NCBI GenBank assembly: GCA_022571845.1
Contig: JACZXB010000001.1
Span: 541,953 to 605,952, forward strand
Source of the DNA: Candidatus Zixiibacteriota bacterium
GTDB lineage: Bacteria > Zixibacteria > MSB-5A5 > GN15 > FEB-12
Length of the DNA stretch: 64,000 nt
Direction of reading: 5' to 3'
Positions 18,901-27,180 of the stretch are shown one piece after another. The notes beneath the pieces were generated by a model that searched no databases, was not told the DNA's origin, and saw only the letters and a program-made list of their open reading frames with translations. The stretch's first letter is position 1. Each line of letters opens with the position of its first letter. The position numbers and the translations under genes were made by a program.

Positions 18901-21900
18901 ATAAATGTGATAAGATTTTCACCAACGACCGGGGTAAAGAACAACGTATCCCCGGAGAGCAGTCCTAAATCTACTGAGAGCGTAAGTTCATCGCCATTTA
19001 TATCAGTAGCCGTAAAACCTGTCAGGAAAATTTCCGATAGATTACACAGCAGCATTGAGGTGTCTGCAGGACAGAACACTTCAGGGGCTTGGTTCAAGTT
19101 GATAGTGACGTTAAAACTGCTTTCACAGAAAGCACCGCAACTATCGCTGCAGCGGATGACAACTTCAAAAGTCGTATCATTGGTTGGTGTATAGCACCAT
19201 AATAGACTGGTCGTATTTGAAGATAGTTGAGAAGCAATGGCATTCTTGCCGGTCGCTCCTGCTAAACTTCCAGGCCCGGAGACAATTTCGCAACCTATCA
19301 GATTGCCGTCGGCGTCAGTACCGAATATTGGCAGGCAAATTTCTGTAACATCGCAAAGGTTAAAGACGGTATCTGATGGAACATCGCAGACAGGTGCTTC
19401 ATTAATATTAATTGTTACTCTGAAACTATCAATACAGACATTATCACAATCGTCACGGCACTCTATTACAACATCAAGTACGGCATCGGAATCGGCTTGA
19501 TAGACCCAGTAGCCGTCGACAATTGAACCAGCGCCGCTTATAACAGTACAAACTGGATCGGACTGGTCGATGTCGTAAGCAGAAATCGGTAGTGTAATCT
19601 CGGCCGGACCACAGATAAAGAAACTAGTATCGGACGGAAGCTGGCAAATTGGGGGTTCATCAATTGTTATGCTTACTAATATACGGTCAGTCCGCGAGGC
19701 CTGGCAGCTATCAGTTACTGTGACGATTATTTCATAGAGGCCGCTGGTATCAGCCATAAATAAAATTAAACCGGCAAATTCATCATAACTTGCCCAATCC
19801 GGCAACTCTATACTGCTGATATTGCCATTGGGATCGGTTATTCCAACAGGAATACCAACTGTGTCCGCCATGCACAGGGAAATCGAGGTGTCACCGGGCA
19901 GAAATACCAGAGGCGCTAGATTGCATACGACATCAACAGTAAACTCACAGCTTATAGTATCGCAGGGCGTGATTGCCTTAACGATAATCCGGTTGCGAAC
20001 ACCGCATTCAGCATAAAAACAAACCTGGTTATTCTCTGCATCATACCAGGTAGCAATACCGCTAACCTGGATATCCGCCCACTCTGGAATATTACCCAGA
20101 GGGAAACAGAGTGTTTCAGGCTGACAGATGAAAATCAACGTGTCCGGCGGGCAGGCCAGATCAACAAACTGGTCGGTCAGAATTCTTACCACTGCCGAAT
20201 CGGCGACTATGTTACCGCAGGAATCCGTAGCAGTTGCAATAATGGTATAATTACCGCTGTCATAGGGCACGAAACAGACGAAGCCATTTTCATATTGGCC
20301 TATATTGACTGTAATGCTTGAATCCGGCAAACTGATATTATCATAACCAATTTCAAGCGGTAGACAGACGTAACTTGGCTGACAGAGATAAATGGTCGTG
20401 TCTGGCATAGCTATTATTACTTCCAGCGGACTGCCGTTGTTAATTACGGTTATGATAGTGGTGCAACTGTCAGAGAGTCCGCAGCTGTCTGTGACTATCA
20501 AAGTTATGACATTGTCACCCTGTATTGGATTAAAGCAAACAGTGTCTCCAGAAAGACTTCCGCCAACTACTGTTATATCAGCAATGTTTCCATCCTGGTC
20601 AGTCGCAAAAAATCCCGGCAGACAAATCTGCCCGGGTTCGCAGGAGGTTATTGTATCATTCGGAGGACAAACAGCTACCGGCGGATAATTGACGACAACA
20701 TCAATACAGTAAGAAATAGTGTCCGACAACCCGCAGCTATTAGTAATTATGACATAATCGCAGTAGCGGCCAGAACTGTCGACATAAAAGCAAACCGTAC
20801 TGTCTGAGGCATTAAACACGCCCAGATTGCTACTGCCGGTCAATCCGCCATTCGGATTGTCGATTGTTAGTTTTACGCAAACTTGGTTGGCGCCCTCGCA
20901 GAAATAGATGTCTGTAGTATCTATGTCAACTATTACAGGTGGTTCGTTAATATTTATGAAAATTTCAAAACTATCTACTGCACTCAATCCGCAGAAATCC
21001 ACGACTGACAATACTATCTGATAGACAGCCGAACTGTCAGCTTGAAAACAAACTTTATCATTGTCTATGATTTGGCCAAAATTCGTCCAAATGGAGTCAA
21101 TGTCATTATCCGGGTCACCAACAGCAAAGTTAACGCAAATGGTTTCAGGCAGACACAGATTGATTTCTGTCGGCGCACTGGCGGTAATGAACGGCGGCTG
21201 CCCCAATGAGACAGTTACGATAGTAATACAAGTATCAGCCTTACCACAGCTATCTGTGGCAATCAACGTAATAGTGTTAGCACCTTCGACAGGCACAAAG
21301 CAGACTGTATCGCCACTCAATACGCCGCCTGAAATTTCAATCGTGGCTAAGTTATTATCCGGGTCAGTCGCACCGAATCCGGTTAAACAAACTTCCTGAA
21401 GTTCACAGAGAAAAATACTGGTATCTGCAGGGCAATATGCGGCGGGTGGAATGTCGCCAAAACATGGGTCCTCCAGTCCTTCACAGAAAACTGAAGGGCC
21501 GCATATTGTAGCAATATTTTTATTAACACCTGCTTTGGGAGCAAATTGGGTATGATCAAGGGCCAGCAGCTGATCCAAAGTGAAGCTGAACGTGAATGAA
21601 GTATCAGCTGGAAAATTTTCAATGTCATCCCACTTTATGCCCCATAGCTTTAAATTACCATTTTTGCCAATAGTGCCTAAGCTCGGTTCAACTGCAACCA
21701 AATTCTGTTCTGTAATTAATGAGCAGAGTTCTATGAAGAAGTAGCTCAGCTCAGGCGGCTGCCCGTCCCATCGCAAAGAATAATCCCACTTGGAGGTGCT
21801 TGCTACCGTATCATAGGTCACCTCCTCAAAAATAAGAGTGAAATGACTGGTGACTTTAATAGTGTCACAATCAAGGTTTATTGCAGAAGAGCTCCCAGCA

Positions 21901-21968
21901 AATGGCACTACCAACACAAAAGCTAAGACTATGGCAAATTTCAAATTTTGGCCAAAATTCTCTCTCAC
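12939..21968 (-). CDS. Giant secreted Cys-rich repeat protein with cohesin-like, dockerin and FlgD-like sorting modules
   Basis: A 3009-residue protein with a signal peptide (hydrophobic core FAIVLAFVLVVPFAG, cleavage near residue 29). After a unique N-domain to about 165 come roughly 27 Ig/PKD-like repeats averaging 87 residues (about 165-2505). Each carries a central motif close to ATDSCG plus a paired Cys near LCGPEEICLP and a CFxP strand. Next are a cohesin-like domain (about 2510-2680, GGFDLLVGYD), a dockerin-like pair of EF loops (about 2724-2796, DINADGITLSVADL), and a C-terminal FlgD-type Ig module with YQNYPNPFNPST ending in RKMMMLK. That end is typical of type IX-like or FCB sorting. 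It is probably a surface or extracellular-matrix protein; the ligand is unknown. The gene is monocistronic. Confidence 0.9.
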   Translation of the reverse strand: MRENFGQNLKFAIVLAFVLVVPFAGSSSAINLDCDTIKVTSHFTLIFEEVTYDTVASTSKWDYSLRWDGQPPELSYFFIELCSLITEQNLVAVEPSLGTIGKNGNLKLWGIKWDDIENFPADTSFTFSFTLDQLLALDHTQFAPKAGVNKNIATICGPSVFCEGLEDPCFGDIPPAAYCPADTSIFLCELQEVCLTGFGATDPDNNLATIEISGGVLSGDTVCFVPVEGANTITLIATDSCGKADTCITIVTVSLGQPPFITASAPTEINLCLPETICVNFAVGDPDNDIDSIWTNFGQIIDNDKVCFQADSSAVYQIVLSVVDFCGLSAVDSFEIFININEPPVIVDIDTTDIYFCEGANQVCVKLTIDNPNGGLTGSSNLGVFNASDSTVCFYVDSSGRYCDYVIITNSCGLSDTISYCIDVVVNYPPVAVCPPNDTITSCEPGQICLPGFFATDQDGNIADITVVGGSLSGDTVCFNPIQGDNVITLIVTDSCGLSDSCTTIITVINNGSPLEVIIAMPDTTIYLCQPSYVCLPLEIGYDNISLPDSSITVNIGQYENGFVCFVPYDSGNYTIIATATDSCGNIVADSAVVRILTDQFVDLACPPDTLIFICQPETLCFPLGNIPEWADIQVSGIATWYDAENNQVCFYAECGVRNRIIVKAITPCDTISCEFTVDVVCNLAPLVFLPGDTSISLCMADTVGIPVGITDPNGNISSIELPDWASYDEFAGLILFMADTSGLYEIIVTVTDSCQASRTDRILVSITIDEPPICQLPSDTSFFICGPAEITLPISAYDIDQSDPVCTVISGAGSIVDGYWVYQADSDAVLDVVIECRDDCDNVCIDSFRVTININEAPVCDVPSDTVFNLCDVTEICLPIFGTDADGNLIGCEIVSGPGSLAGATGKNAIASQLSSNTTSLLWCYTPTNDTTFEVVIRCSDSCGAFCESSFNVTINLNQAPEVFCPADTSMLLCNLSEIFLTGFTATDINGDELTLSVDLGLLSGDTLFFTPVVGENLITFIATDSCGISDTCQTLVIVDTNSAPVCDLIGDTTITSCVTQQICLPVGGSDIDGNLISCEVVSGPGVIENGFWCYTPQANDTVDVTFRCTDECGEFCESSFRVIIDAGVAPTIADQFFSFKYCTEAFNRELNIFATSDSADPTIFELLSGAGSVDSLSGIITYLPDTPGVYSFEVAASNSCGSDTALISDSVIINRPPEIIGFDSTIYLCGLEEICFDVFAFDPDGDSLEIILSQGPGQFTQLTDNSGMQCFTPVKTDSAAYLFVYQVSDLCQDGSLDSAATYTQTVTITVILNQAPELEIPLDLDFFACIGDTVCFVVSASDSDGDPVTIEIISGSATVTNNSLVCIVPDTSGAYDIGLKGSDSCGNSSTHFLSINIIVNSDPVVILGDDFSVEGCNEQEICFGFSANDPDNNLEVLFSNIGLIVGQDSLCFIADGSGVYEIIVTAIDSCGAVDVDTINVTVTLNTPPIVSLGPDTTRQICPGDSVCLFITIDDDNISSVSSNYQLTNNVVCFSADTAGVYEVWVSAVDSCGVEAADTVYVTVTFLPAPFVELGEDFAAVICEPTQFCIDPDTIANFNSITVNYGQFDPLTNLFCVTIENSISDYLIVEITDSCGRVARDSLWFDIILNTAPVVEVSMSDTTVYLCGPAYICLPLLFSDFEEQFADGDISVNYGNYSNGEICFVPYDSGTYTIIASVTDSCGKVVADTAVVTVLTDQFIDLSCPNDTSIFICQPETLCFPLGNIPVWADISVSGIATWYDAENNQVCFYAECGVRNLIIVRAVTPCDTIICQFTVNVVCNQAPVVHLPGDTTFVLCGPDFVSFPVAIGDPDNNIVSINTDSWASYEPFSSLLSFAADTEGVYILQVSATDSCGAQASAQITVTVFINEAPEISFAVSDSVYVICVFGEICLPLDIFDRENNIVSVVPSLGYFDSENQQICFTPTDTVGLYCIDVIATDSCGLADTTTKCISIENDQAIGLDCPLDTLISSLCFPGLVSRFIDISGQPDSIITSFGYFDESEIFFTANTSGFYTIDLSVYSPCSTLTCQLYFDVTIVDSIFISCPADDSVTICGPDTLCYPIIKSNSVQSLSVTAPAFISGDSVCLPVSEAGTYNLTIIGIGACGADTCDFSIRVEANSPPALVSAPDTTYDVCEIPEICVPFTVTDADNNIDSVVGPDGILTGNEYCFTPPAQGLYNLIFTAYDSCGAIGSDTTAIRISISVANITCPSGAQSRTICIGDSATVSVLVTPFDVTVTVFLNGELNGYYNHDLGLVVVFPEVSGAHDVMVVAEAICNTDTCLFVLNATVLEPPVISCPIQIDTSICLNDGNFICFPVSVTGSDVELSVSDNAVLTDSTICVTVSQDGTIQVITYAQGTCGSDSCVTTINFDVDEPPVLSLPQGVVVERCDFDTGQICIPGIFATDDSLLNITKICGPGTLELATLDSGQVCFEPDENVFGTYTFCIQVDDGCNQVVDSFTVEVVPGPDCDKCVVLVIDPGECIPVGRTHDVFINIETNRAIGGFDLLVGYDATVTSFSNATKEGTEIESWEFFTYRLNSASCGSACPSGTIRFIGIADISNGAAHPPVEALSPNGRFIKITFQVSNNQNISGLFLPINFIWFDCSDNTFGNPSGNELFIDNKIYNGEGILIWDEEDSISFPESSRPQGMGTPDSCIGPEAEVAPRRCVEFFNGGICILDQVSFNDRGDINLNSVPYEVADAIVFTNYFIYGLRVFTINVVAQIAATDINADGITLSVADLVLLIRIILGDADPIPKLNPHDQELLLQLVRNKDGLVISSNSSNGIGGAYLVFKLNSSETDIVPELAADAEHMDLRYHIADDELRILVFSMNGNTVESGNRQLIKLRFVNGQQPELIKSEFADGDGRPYRSSFSEIELPTDFELYQNYPNPFNPSTNISFYLPDQSDWKINIYNVNGSLVRQISGSNETGMVEVLWDGASQTGNQVASGVYFYRLEAGDFKRTRKMMMLK
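16490..16990 (-). repeat. Internal duplicated block, copy B
   Basis: Encodes the stretch around LTDQFIDLSCPNDTSIF, GIATWYDAENNQVCFYAECG and TPCDTIICQFTV. It is nearly identical in protein and highly similar in DNA to a block about 3.4 kb away in the same gene (19905-20420). The similarity far exceeds that between ordinary repeats of this protein. Confidence 0.8.
19905..20420 (-). repeat. Internal duplicated block, copy A
   Basis: Partner of the block at 16490-16990. It encodes LTDQFVDLACPPDTLIF and the same GIATWYDAENNQVCFYAECG segment. It marks a comparatively recent multi-repeat duplication in the gene. Confidence 0.8.
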
Positions 21969-22642
21969 TTACTTTCCTTTTTTGGTAAAGCTCGTCTCTA
22001 TATTATTTAGAAAAGTGGAATTCATCTTTATGATTCAGATAAGTTGCTATTGGTAAACAGTTGCAGGCAGAATTTCACAGCCCTGCAAATAATACCCTGG
22101 CAAAGGCATCACCTCTTGCCGTTTTCTTTCCTCCACATTGGTTGACTTAAGTTTATTAAGTCTTTAACCCTAAGGCGGCCAAATATTAAGCAAACCTGCT
22201 TATCGGATCAGCGCTAATTGCGCTCTTTGATTATTCATCCGGCCAGCCCGGTGCCAGTACTTTAACTCTTTTTTATCAAAAGAATCAGGTGATGTAAGGT
22301 AGAAGCCTTGTGTAGTACGCTTGTTACCTGTTGTACACCCAAAATATATCCTTTCAGCCCTGATTGTCAAGGAAAGACAGGGCATTGTCCCCCAATGCAA
22401 TATGCAGACCAATTGAAAGTAGAATTTAAAGCGCAGAAACTACTCTTGTTATTAAACAGAATGGCTTTTCAGCCGTCTCTTGGGTGAACAAAATAGGCCA
22501 AAATATGACTACTTTTGCAGCCTCCCCTCAATTTTGGCCTATTAGGTAGGTGTTCTTAGAACCTCTGACAAATAGGGCTTTCGGAATTCTAAAATTATCT
22601 TAGATTCAATAATGGGAGTAATTTCTACCTCAGGAGAGTAAA
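21969..22642. other. Divergent intergenic spacer of 674 bp
   Basis: Lies between the two divergently transcribed secreted-protein genes and should contain both promoters. I see no credible coding frame. Visible structure is limited to three items: a GACTTAA-gttta-TTAAGTC inverted repeat at 22144-22162, a weak TTGCAGG/CCTGCAA pair near 22060-22085, and the strong 13-bp inverted repeat listed separately. Confidence 0.6.
22492..22543. repeat. Perfect 13-bp inverted repeat
   Basis: AATAGGCCAAAAT (22492-22504) is exactly complementary to ATTTTGGCCTATT (22531-22543) across a 26-base loop. It lies 100 bp upstream of the dockerin-protein start. No T run follows, so a regulatory site or RNA hairpin is more likely than a terminator. 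Confidence 0.7.
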
Positions 22643-24871
22643 ATGAAACGCATACAAAACTTACTAATCCTGTTGCTGCTTATCTCTTTGAGCGCAGTCA
22701 CTATTGTAACAGCAAGAGACCTGAGAAACCTGGGCAAGGAAGCCTTTATTGAACGATCTGCCCTGAGCGCTTCAGACACAATCCCAACTCACTTAATCAA
22801 CTGGCCGCTGTTTTTTGGTGTTCAGCAAACCGGTGAAATTGATGCCTCTTTTGATTGCTTTGGTAACTTTGGCAGAGCTTTCGGTCTTGGTCCATATGAT
22901 TTTATATACGCTCCCCATTTCCCGTCGTACGTTACTCCACCTACTACGGGAATAGAACATCTTTTTGGCGGAGCAATCTGGATTGGGGGTATTGTCGGGG
23001 ACGACACATTAGTAAGTATTGGTGCTGATGGCTGGCAGTTTATAAACGAATTGTTTCCACCTGAATATCCCAATAGCGGGTCAATTACTCTTATAGAGGA
23101 TTACCCGGCAGATTTTTCAATGAGAGCCGAGTTTACTGACAGCAATTCTTCGACGGGCAGCTATACTGGTTTCGATCCTTTCGGACACAGGCCGCTGAAT
23201 ATTAAAGTCTCAAATCGATCTCACGCCTGGCATTCAGATCCGGAAAACGGCACAATAATATACGATATTGTCGTTACCAATATTGGCTATGATACTATAA
23301 ATGATGGCTACGCTGGTTTTTATTTTGACTGCGATGTTGGGAACGATCCTCAGGGATCCTATTGGGATGACTTCGCCGGCTCTCTTAGGGACTACGGAAT
23401 TGGATACGCTATTGATAACGACGGAGATTTTAATGTACCAACGACCAGCCCTGCAACGAAGATATTCGCTCTGAAAATTCTTGAAACTTCATTTCTGGCC
23501 TCCGACACAAACTTCAACTGGTGGGTTCCCAATGGTGATGCTTTGCGTGATTATGGACCGAGACAAAGAGGGACAACAGAAAATCCATTCAGAGATTTTG
23601 GTACCGGTGGTACTGGTACGCCCGAAGGCGACGCCAACAAATACTATATGATGAGTTTCAATGAATGGGATTATGACTTAATCTATTCTACCACCGTTGG
23701 CGATTCAAGCGAAATATGGCAGCCACAAGAGTTTCCGGATGCTGACCTGAGCGGCAGTTTTGATATACGTTTTTTGATGTCCATCGGACCTTTTCAGTTG
23801 AAACCTGACTCCAGTATACGAATATCATTTGCTACGTTTACAGGGGATTCTGTTCATAATTTGCCTGAAAATTTCCAAGACAATCTGCCGTATGACCCTG
23901 ATTTGTACCTGTCTAATCTGAACTTTGATGACGTACTGGCTAATAGCGCTATATCCGACAGCCTCGGACAACTTCTGCTCGACCCCAATTTGCCTCCATT
24001 AGGATTTCAGATCGTGAATAAAAACACTCAGCAGCCAGAGCTTCAGTGGGACCCCTGGGTATACAGGGAAGTCACCGGGTACAAAATATTAATTGAGGAA
24101 GCAGACCTAAGTCAATTGCCACAACCCGGAGCAATTCCACCCTGGTGGAGTCCCTCTTTAAACACTTTACCAATTGTTACCCGAAGAATTCATCGATATT
24201 CCCTATCCAATTTAAACCGCAACTCATATTATCTTGCTTCTATACAACATAAAATTAGCAGGAGAACAGGCCAAAGGAGTGAGCCACTCCAATTTCGAAT
24301 AAATCCTAGGGAATTTGCTCCGCAACCCCTGCCCAATATCATTCCGGTAAGAAAGAATAAACCCTTTAGGTTCGGATGGAGACATAGGAGACCAGACATC
24401 GTAGACCATTTCAATATATATAAGTTCGACGATTCCGAGAGTGCGGCCAGAGCCTTTCACCCAAGATATGACCAAGGATACCTTACTCAATTCCAGCAGC
24501 CGAAAGATTCATTTAATATTGATGACAAAACTTATTATTACTACGCCATGGAACCTTATGCCACTATTTCTGGACATCAATTTTTCTTTTACGACACAAC
24601 TTTTCAATCTGGAAATGCATATGTAATAACTTCATCCGACCAATATGGTATGGAGTCTGAATTTTCGGAAGCAATTATGGGTTACTTGCTGGGCGATGTA
24701 AATGCTAACGGCAATATAGACGTTCTTGATTTAATTTTGCTTATTGACATATTATTTACAGGTCAACATCTGCCTATTCTTAAAGAAGCAGCCGACCTAA
24801 ACGGAGACGGTCTAATAAGCATGTTGGATATTAAAGAACTTGTTGCAATTATATATTTGGGTGCTTGCTAA
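22643..24871 (+). CDS. Secreted dockerin-domain protein
   Basis: The 742-residue protein starts with a clear signal peptide (NLLILLLLISLSAVTIV, cleavage near TARDL), preceded by an AGGAGAG ribosome site. The large central region (about 40-450) is Asp/Gly/Trp-rich with many short beta-strand patterns and is not a family I recognise. Residues about 455-660 look fibronectin type III-like (TGYKILIEEADLS, DHFNIYKFDDSE). The last 60 residues are a dockerin type I module with two EF-hand loops (DVNANGNIDVLDL and DLNGDGLISMLDI). The chain ends in Cys and lacks the FlgD-type sorting module of the neighbouring giant protein. It could dock to that protein's cohesin-like domain, which is inference only. 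Confidence 0.85.
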   Translation: MKRIQNLLILLLLISLSAVTIVTARDLRNLGKEAFIERSALSASDTIPTHLINWPLFFGVQQTGEIDASFDCFGNFGRAFGLGPYDFIYAPHFPSYVTPPTTGIEHLFGGAIWIGGIVGDDTLVSIGADGWQFINELFPPEYPNSGSITLIEDYPADFSMRAEFTDSNSSTGSYTGFDPFGHRPLNIKVSNRSHAWHSDPENGTIIYDIVVTNIGYDTINDGYAGFYFDCDVGNDPQGSYWDDFAGSLRDYGIGYAIDNDGDFNVPTTSPATKIFALKILETSFLASDTNFNWWVPNGDALRDYGPRQRGTTENPFRDFGTGGTGTPEGDANKYYMMSFNEWDYDLIYSTTVGDSSEIWQPQEFPDADLSGSFDIRFLMSIGPFQLKPDSSIRISFATFTGDSVHNLPENFQDNLPYDPDLYLSNLNFDDVLANSAISDSLGQLLLDPNLPPLGFQIVNKNTQQPELQWDPWVYREVTGYKILIEEADLSQLPQPGAIPPWWSPSLNTLPIVTRRIHRYSLSNLNRNSYYLASIQHKISRRTGQRSEPLQFRINPREFAPQPLPNIIPVRKNKPFRFGWRHRRPDIVDHFNIYKFDDSESAARAFHPRYDQGYLTQFQQPKDSFNIDDKTYYYYAMEPYATISGHQFFFYDTTFQSGNAYVITSSDQYGMESEFSEAIMGYLLGDVNANGNIDVLDLILLIDILFTGQHLPILKEAADLNGDGLISMLDIKELVAIIYLGAC

Positions 24872-25033
24872 CACCATCAGGGAAATCCTCTGTAAGACAG
24901 TAGAATGCCAAAATGCTGATTATGGCAGATTGCATTAATTCTATCTTGCAATTCTTGTCTGCCTAAGCGCTTGCCTACTCGGGCTCAATTTTCTAAATTC
25001 CGTTCTTACCTATAGAAGAAACAGAGGATTCAG

Positions 25034-26188
25034 ATGGATTTTGGTTTCACTGAAGAACAGCAATATGTAAGAGATGTCGCCCGCAAATTTGCCGACGAAA
25101 GGCTCTTTCCTCATGCCGGGGAATTTGACAAAAACGCTCAATTAGACCGTAGCGTTATAAAAGAGATGGCCGAGCTGGGGCTGATGGGCGTCAAAGTACC
25201 CGAAAAATACGGCGGAACCGGGCTGGACGGCCTGGCCTATGTGATTTCGATAGAAGAACTTGCCCGTGGCTGTGCCTCTCATGCTTTAGTGGCGGCGGTA
25301 CATGGTTCCCTGTTTACTTTTCCTTTACTGGAATACGGAACCGAAGAGCAGAGAACAAAATATATCCCTCCTGTTTGCGCCGGCGATAAAATGGCAGCCT
25401 ATTCGTTATCCGAAGCAGGCTCTGGTTCTGACGCCGTATCTCTCAGGCTTCTGGCTACCGAAGACGGCGATAGCTATGTCCTAAACGGCACCAAGCTCTG
25501 GGTAACTCATGGAGCCGATGCAGATTACATTATCCTCTTCGCCACCGTTAATCCCGAATTGCGCACCAAAGGTATTGTAGCCTTTGTGATAGAAACTGAT
25601 AGACCTGGTTTTGCTGTCGGTAAAAATGAAGATAAAATGGGCTATAAGGCCTCGCCTACCAGCGAAATTATTTTTACTGATTACAGAGTGCCCAAAGAGA
25701 ATCAGATAGGCGAAGTTGGCAAAGGCTTCAACATTGCTATGGAGACTCTGAACCATGGCCGCATTTCTATCGGGGCGCAAGCGGTCGGCATGGCTCAAAG
25801 AGCTCTTGAAATTGCCGCCAAATACTCCACTGAGCGCAAGCAGTTTGGTAAAGAGATATCTGAATTTCAGGGGCTGCAGTTTATGATGGCAGATATGGAA
25901 TCCAAAATCCACACCGCCAGATTAGCTGTATATCAGGCCGCCTGGCTTAAATCTGAAGGCAAAGCTGCCATCAAAGAAGCAGCCATAGCCAAAATGATGG
26001 CGTCTGAAATGGGTACCGAAGTTGCCCACAGTGCTATTCAGATACTCGGCGGTTATGGTTACACTCACGAATATAATGTAGAAAGAATTTATCGTGATGT
26101 TCGCTTATGCGAGATTTTTGAAGGAACCAACCAGATTCTGCGAATAGTTATTGCCCGCGAACTGTTAAAAGAATACACAGATAATTAA
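25034..26188 (+). CDS. Acyl-CoA dehydrogenase (short-chain type)
   Basis: The 384-residue FAD flavoenzyme oxidises acyl-CoA to enoyl-CoA, passing electrons to ETF. Visible motifs are the FAD/substrate segment AYSLSEAGSGSDA near residue 122, GTKLWVTHG near 152, the C-terminal ARLAVYQAAWL helix, and FEGTNQILR near 361, where the Glu is the usual catalytic base of short/medium-chain members. Length is typical. A GAGG site precedes the ATG. It stands alone, flanked by a terminator, with no other beta-oxidation genes nearby, so chain-length preference is uncertain. Confidence 0.93.
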   Translation: MDFGFTEEQQYVRDVARKFADERLFPHAGEFDKNAQLDRSVIKEMAELGLMGVKVPEKYGGTGLDGLAYVISIEELARGCASHALVAAVHGSLFTFPLLEYGTEEQRTKYIPPVCAGDKMAAYSLSEAGSGSDAVSLRLLATEDGDSYVLNGTKLWVTHGADADYIILFATVNPELRTKGIVAFVIETDRPGFAVGKNEDKMGYKASPTSEIIFTDYRVPKENQIGEVGKGFNIAMETLNHGRISIGAQAVGMAQRALEIAAKYSTERKQFGKEISEFQGLQFMMADMESKIHTARLAVYQAAWLKSEGKAAIKEAAIAKMMASEMGTEVAHSAIQILGGYGYTHEYNVERIYRDVRLCEIFEGTNQILRIVIARELLKEYTDN

Positions 26189-26203
26189 AAGAGCATCTAC
26201 CAT

Positions 26204-26238
26204 AAAAAACGGCAGCATTTACAACTGCCGTTTTTTTT
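26204..26238. terminator. Bidirectional Rho-independent terminator
   Basis: AAAAAACGGCAG and CTGCCGTTTTTT form a perfect 12-bp stem with a nine-base loop, with A and T runs on either side. It separates the convergent acyl-CoA dehydrogenase and SPFH genes. Confidence 0.9.
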
Positions 26239-26259
26239 CGTTCAATTTCTAACTCAGAC

Positions 26260-27078
26260 CTATTTCCCGACATCCCCTCCCAATATAATCGGAAGACCCG
26301 CCTTGCCGCTGCCAATAATTACCACCTTGGTGTTGTTGGATTTGGCAATTTCCAACGTTGCTTCTATCCCTTTCCACTTTAGCAGCGACTGCGTAATACC
26401 GGCGCTGACAATCTTCTGGAAATCAGCAATACCCCTGGCTTCGATACGTTTTCTGTCCGCCTCAAGCCTTTCTTTGGCAATGGTAAACTTCATCCGCTGA
26501 GCTTCCTGGTCGGCTGTCAGCTTGAAATTGATAGCCCGCGAAATTTCCTCAGGAATGGTAATGTCCCGAATCAACACATTCGTAATTTCAATGTGGTTAG
26601 GGGCCATAGCCTCTCTTAATCCTTGTTCAATCTCTTCATTCATCTGTTCCCGTTTGGTAGAATAAATTTCTTCCGGCTTGTACCTGCCCGCAATTCCACG
26701 AGCGATTCCCCTTATGGTCGGGGCAACTTTTACATCATAGTAATTTTGGCCGATTTCCACCTGCAAAGAATCTAACTTGGTGACATTTGGACGATATAAA
26801 ATCGAAACATCCATACGTATGGTGGCGCCGTCGGATGACAGCACCGTCAGGTTTTCCTTTCGTTCCTGCAGCTGAATTTTATAGACAATCATCCGGTTCC
26901 ACGGCAGATGCCAGTTGAAACCTTCCGGGTAAATTGTTCCGAACTCGGTACCGGAACCGAAAGTAGCATAGAAAACTCCCCGGTGACCCGATGAAATTTT
27001 TGTGCCGCAGCCAACTGCTGTTAAGGCCATTACCATAATCAGTAATAGCGGCAAGAATTTAATCTTTTGCTTCTGCAT
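26260..27078 (-). CDS. SPFH/prohibitin-family lipoprotein
   Basis: The 272-residue protein has an N-terminal hydrophobic signal ending in LTAVGCGTK, a probable lipobox (Cys24). An SPFH/Band 7 domain follows: YKIQLQERKENLTVLSSDG, ISILYRP-like and IRGIARGIAGRY segments, then a Glu/Arg-rich coiled coil (DQEAQRMKFTIAKERLEADR). Prohibitin-like proteins form ring scaffolds in membranes and influence membrane proteases. Most bacterial relatives have a true transmembrane anchor, so lipid anchoring would place the ring on the periplasmic side. The lipobox is imperfect (Ala at -3), and a simple membrane anchor remains possible. Confidence 0.85.
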   Translation of the reverse strand: MQKQKIKFLPLLLIMVMALTAVGCGTKISSGHRGVFYATFGSGTEFGTIYPEGFNWHLPWNRMIVYKIQLQERKENLTVLSSDGATIRMDVSILYRPNVTKLDSLQVEIGQNYYDVKVAPTIRGIARGIAGRYKPEEIYSTKREQMNEEIEQGLREAMAPNHIEITNVLIRDITIPEEISRAINFKLTADQEAQRMKFTIAKERLEADRKRIEARGIADFQKIVSAGITQSLLKWKGIEATLEIAKSNNTKVVIIGSGKAGLPIILGGDVGK

Positions 27079-27180
27079 TTTTACTCCCTGTTAAATATTT
27101 TGAATTCAGTTCAATATAATGTGCCTAAAGATACCCGCTAAGACAACAAGAAAAGCTCAATAACTGACTATAAGCGGCTT

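Noticed and set aside
22200-22412. Open frame of 70 codons on the minus strand in the 674-bp spacer
   Set aside because: Mixed composition, no ribosome site and no domain or signal pattern; the spacer looks noncoding.
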